Position numbers and translations under genes: made by a program. Shown piece by piece: positions 60,529 to 64,000 of a stretch of 64,000 nucleotides of DNA. The notes under the pieces are model-generated. The model saw only the letters and a list, made by a program, of their open reading frames with translations, was not told the DNA's origin and made no database searches. The stretch's first letter is position 1; each line of letters starts with the position of its first letter. The DNA is from Yamagishiella unicocca (taxonomy: Eukaryota; Chlorophyta; Chlorophyceae; Chlamydomonadales; Volvocaceae): assembly GCA_003116995.1 (NCBI GenBank), contig BDSL01000013.1, positions 124,001 through 188,000 of the forward strand. Reading direction: 5' to 3'.

Positions 60529-62165
60529 CCTCCAAATGCATCTTGGTATCTGGAAAGATAAGCGCTCCGCGGTGGCCGAAGCAGCTGCCTGCGCCTATCT
60601 TTGTCGCAACTTATGGACGTTGGCGGCATCCAATGCTCGCCTTCCTTGCAAACCTCCCGTCGGAACGCAACGATGCCACAACAGAATTTATGAAAATGAA
60701 AGCCGCGGGTGGTACAAACGCTGGTGAGCCGCTGTGACATAAGTTTTTCCCGTCGTTATTCGTAGCGAAGCAGAGGTCGCCTTCTCGCTAACCGTGTGCT
60801 TTTAAACGAAGCAGTCTACCTTTCACATGGCATGCTCAAGTGGTGCCTTTTGAGGAATGTTACGCGCAATTCATTGAGGCACGTAATCTTGCGTATTACC
60901 TGTGTGCGCCAAAGTCCACCCCTGTCTGCCCTCCGCTTTCTTCTGCAGGCGCAGCGGCTGGCCGTGGCCCTGGCGTTGCGGCAGCTGCTGGTGAGCTTGC
61001 TTGCTGCTGTCGCGTCTCCCTGGCTTGTTGGAGGCATCACTTGCACTGGGGCTAGCCTGCTGAATGGTTCGGGCCGTCTTTTTCGGCCACGCAGCTGCGG
61101 GCTGTGCGGTCGGGTTGCTTGCCACATTGTTAGTAGGGGCTTCTTGGGTGCTATGTTGCGAAAGGGTCGTTGCATTGCGCATCCGTGTTGGTAATCCTCC
61201 ATACACTCTTAACTCCCCTGACGTCCAGGTGGTGGTGCGGGCGGCGTGGTGGCCTGTTGCTGAGCACAGCTGGAGTGACCCCCCGTATGAGGCAGTTGAT
61301 TGGTAAGCGTGCAGCGCCTGCGTCATTTAGCACACAACTGCAGGGGGCATCAAGCTGTCGGGGTTGTTGACCCAGGAACACCCAGCACCGGTTGCTTAGT
61401 GCTGCCCACTGTCATGTCGCCGGAGTTTTTGACCCAGGAGCACCTTTCCTGGCGTAGCTGGTGCGGCTCGGGGCCCAAGCAAGCGCACATGCCCTAGAGA
61501 CATGCCCGCATCTTGGCCTCGCCAACGATCCTGGCCCCACCGCTGCTCCATGTTCGCGACCTCCGCCTCGCAGGCTGTGGCTGAGCTTCGCCGAGGCGCC
61601 CGAGATGGAGTTATCCATAACGCCCTTGCTGGGCAACCGCAAGCTGTGGGGGCTCCTCGCCATCGGCCGGGTGTCGGTGTGGGTCTGTGCCAAGGTGCGA
61701 TCACCCGCAGCATCACACCTCCCTCCACCGGCATTCACGCACCACCTCAGTGGCGGGCACTGCTCCAGGGGGCGTCTCTATGGCACCCATGGCGCTCCGT
61801 ACTCCTGTTCCTACACCACGACAGCGGGCTGACCAAACTCTTTACCCCCAACTAGCTGCTAGCGGCTTACCCTTTGACGTCGACCACAGCCCTGTTGATC
61901 ACGGCTCCGTCACCTTGCCACACCCGAGCACCTCGTCTGGCCATCCGACTTCGGTTACACCACCCCATCACCCCGCTTCAGCCCTCCCCGCCCCCATTCT
62001 TGCCCACCCTCCCCCCCCCAAGTGCAGGTCGCCGCCGGCCTTGCTCGCCCTATGGTGTACCCCGCCTGCGTGGACGTGCGCATGGGCAAGCTGCTGCTGC
62101 CAATCGACAGCACTAAGAACGCTGTCGGGTTCTTCTTCGCCATCGACACCTTGACCCGGCGCAGA
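60529..62165 (+). pseudogene. SMP-domain (extended-synaptotagmin-like) gene, copy C, probably broken
   Basis: Exons corresponding to copy B: 60529-60723, 60949-60990, 61095-61302, 61574-61670 and 62028-62165. All keep the frame, with replacements such as His for Leu-adjacent codons (GRWRHPML), Leu for Val in ITPLLG, and Arg for His in TLTRRRV. The donor after exon 4 has changed from GTGTGAGT to GTGTCGGT, so normal splicing may be lost. Downstream, a one-base loss near 62783 and a 752-bp deletion at 63857 remove possible later exons. Family reasoning as for copy B. Confidence 0.42.
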
Positions 62166-63775
62166 GTGGGTGCCACCTCCGCCACCGCCAACACCGCCGC
62201 TGCAGGAGACGCCGCCGCCGCCGCTATTGCAGCAGCATCCGGTGCCAAACGGTGGCCCACCTCCAAAACCCAGGTGGGCACATTACACTACGTCAGGTGT
62301 TCGACCGAAGCATTACATGTGTGAACATGCGTGCCGGCGTGCCTTGCGGGTTGGTGCTTTGCATGGGTGCGCCTCTGACGGGCGGTGCGGCGACGGGGCT
62401 TGCGGACCAGGCCGCCATGCTGGCAGGGGCGGCGGAAAGGGGGGGAGTTGCAAGGCAGGGTCCTGGGCTTAGAGCAGCAGCTGCTCGCAGTGGGGCTCCC
62501 TCAGCAGCATCGTGGTGGGCGTCGTGGCCCGGTAGGGAACAGCCAGCCACCCGGGGTCAGCCACCCCGGGGTCAGCAATCAGGGGTCAGCCACCCGGGTT
62601 CTCATCGACTGTCCCCTGCATTGCTCTACTACGAGCAGCGTAGTGTCCGCGGTCCCTACCAGCAGGCTGACACGCCCCTCACACCCCGCTTCGTCTTGCT
62701 TGACGTTGCAGGCCGCCCTCCTCCACGGTACTAACGGGCGGCACCCCGCGAAGCCACCGGGCCGACCTCCCCGGCACCGCTGCGTCTGCCTCGACCTGCA
62801 GCACCCCGCGGGGATGGGTATGGGCGCTGGTGGCTGCTCCTCCGTGCCGCCCTTTCCGCCGCCGCCGCCGTCTGTCTCCGGGGCCATGGTCCGGCGCCAC
62901 CGCGTTCACCAGCTCCGCTCTTGTGGTGGTGGCCACCGCTGGCCTAGCCGGCGGTAGCAGCGGCAGTGTTTTTACCGAGAGCGCAGTCCACCACGTGGTT
63001 CGCCGTACATCGTCGGTCTTGGCAGCAGCCCGGGGGTGCCGCCCTCATTGGACGGCATCCCGGAGGCAATCGAGGACGAGGAGGGAAGGCGGGAGACGGT
63101 TTCATACAGGACGGGAGCCTGTAGGGCTAATAGTATGGCGCCGACTACTGCGACGGTGGCGTGATGGCAACATCGATGGCAGGGCGTCGACACTGTACGG
63201 CACGGACCGGGCCATCGGCAGCGCGCCGTCGCCGTACTGGCCCGGCGGCGTGGTGGACGCCTCTATCTGCGTTCTGGATCCTGGCAGGGCGCCGCCGGTT
63301 GGCAGCGGCGGGCAGCAGATTTTGGCGCAGCTGCCGCGGGTTGTGGCACCGGGGCACCGCGTGGCTCGTTCACTGTGTCACTGTACAGCAGCAGCGGGCA
63401 GCACAGGAACATCACCAGCAGCAGCACCCACAGACACAGGCGCAGTCGCACCCAGGACCATATCAGCGGCTGGCCAGCCCTACCTTCTGGCGGCGTGCTT
63501 CCTTACTCCTCGCAGCCAGGAAGCACCGCGCCCAGTGGACCATGCGGCGTGATGGGCCGTGCACCCCCACCCCCACCCTCCTGCCGTGCGCGCAACTCTG
63601 CTGCGACCAGGACACCACATCGCGCTGCTCGGACCAGCTGGTGCGGAGCGCACCGAGGGTGAGGGGGACGGGAGGGACGGCCCACGGCCAGGCAGGCGCT
63701 TAGCTGCGGCGACGAGCGTTCAGTTGTCGTTATGGACGTCGTGGCCTTACTTGGTAGAGCACTCTCACACTGTCG
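62166..63775. other. Gene block copy C, region 3' of the SMP-like exons
   Basis: Matches 27213-28914 with small indels, including a shorter CAG tract near 63390-63440 and a three-unit GGGGTCAGCCACCC minisatellite at 62551-62601. No confident exon model. Confidence 0.35.
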
Positions 63776-63857
63776 GTGTTCGCAAAGCTTTCGGGGAAAG
63801 GGTTAGAGTTCTTCAAGGTCCAGGAGCACATGCAGGATTTGGTGAACCTATTCGGCA
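63776..63857 (+). pseudogene. Truncated copy of the short terminal exon
   Basis: Keeps the FAKLSGKGLEFFKVQEHMQ frame through VNLFG, then breaks at GGCA, where sequence jumps to CTGGGGCCCGG, which lies 752 bp further on in copy B (28997-29748 missing). GGCA is present at both ends of the missing part, pointing to a microhomology-mediated deletion. Confidence 0.6.
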
Positions 63858-64000
63858 CTGGGGCCCGGCGGCGGGGCCAAGTGACGGCGGCGAGCGGCCA
63901 TTTTATCATGGCGGCCGAGAGGGTCGAAGTGCGACGACGGAAACAGGAGGAGCAGCGTGATGGCACAAGACGTGCACCGCCTCATCGTTGTTTCGCGTTC
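63858..64000. other. Gene block copy C, cut by window end
   Basis: Corresponds to about 29749-29893 of copy B. No gene recognised. Confidence 0.5.

Overview
This window looks like repeat-dominated nuclear DNA of a GC-rich eukaryote, most likely a chlorophyte green alga related to Chlamydomonas or Volvox. That placement is inference. It rests on high GC, short exons with GTGAG/GTAAG donors and GCAG acceptors, Ala/Gly/Pro/Gln-rich translations, and scattered TGTAA motifs (the algal poly(A) signal). There are no bacterial operons, rRNA genes, convincing tRNAs or CRISPR arrays. Most long open frames are by-products of GC-rich repeats and are not listed as genes.

Layout. 1-5154: a 2.45-kb tandem duplication with an internal 363-bp repeat. 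5155-9382: a short array of a ~1.29-kb megasatellite that carries a 15-bp minisatellite. 9505-14346: about 20 monomers of a 238-bp satellite. 14347-16259: a lower-GC segment ending in a 56-bp minisatellite. 16260-23322: gene block copy A, hit by a 332-bp solo LTR. 23323-30791: gene block copy B, in tandem. 30792-31736: sequence seen once. 31737-52337: a second megasatellite array with 16 anchored units. 52450-56348: a second 238-bp satellite array. 56349-58259: second copy of the lower-GC segment. 58260-64000: gene block copy C, cut by the window end. The series megasatellite, satellite, low-GC segment, gene block therefore occurs twice, about 42.0 kb apart (14278 matches 56280).

The only well-supported protein-coding signal is a spliced gene on the + strand of the gene block, present three times. 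Five exons join with compatible phases. They encode an N-terminal region, an Ala/Gly linker, a transmembrane segment, a short sequence resembling the start of an SMP lipid-transfer domain, a segment resembling the end of an SMP domain, and the linker that normally precedes a C2 domain. This suggests an extended-synaptotagmin-like membrane-contact-site protein. The middle of the SMP domain and the C2 domain are not found, and copies A and C carry clear lesions, so at least those two look like pseudogenes.

The most unusual pattern is in the small indels. When repeat copies are compared, insertions are repeatedly 3-4 bp (sometimes 6-8 bp) and mostly form short direct duplications, with or without 1-4 bp of filler. 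They resemble transposon-excision footprints or filled-in staggered breaks, and occur in every repeat family of the window.
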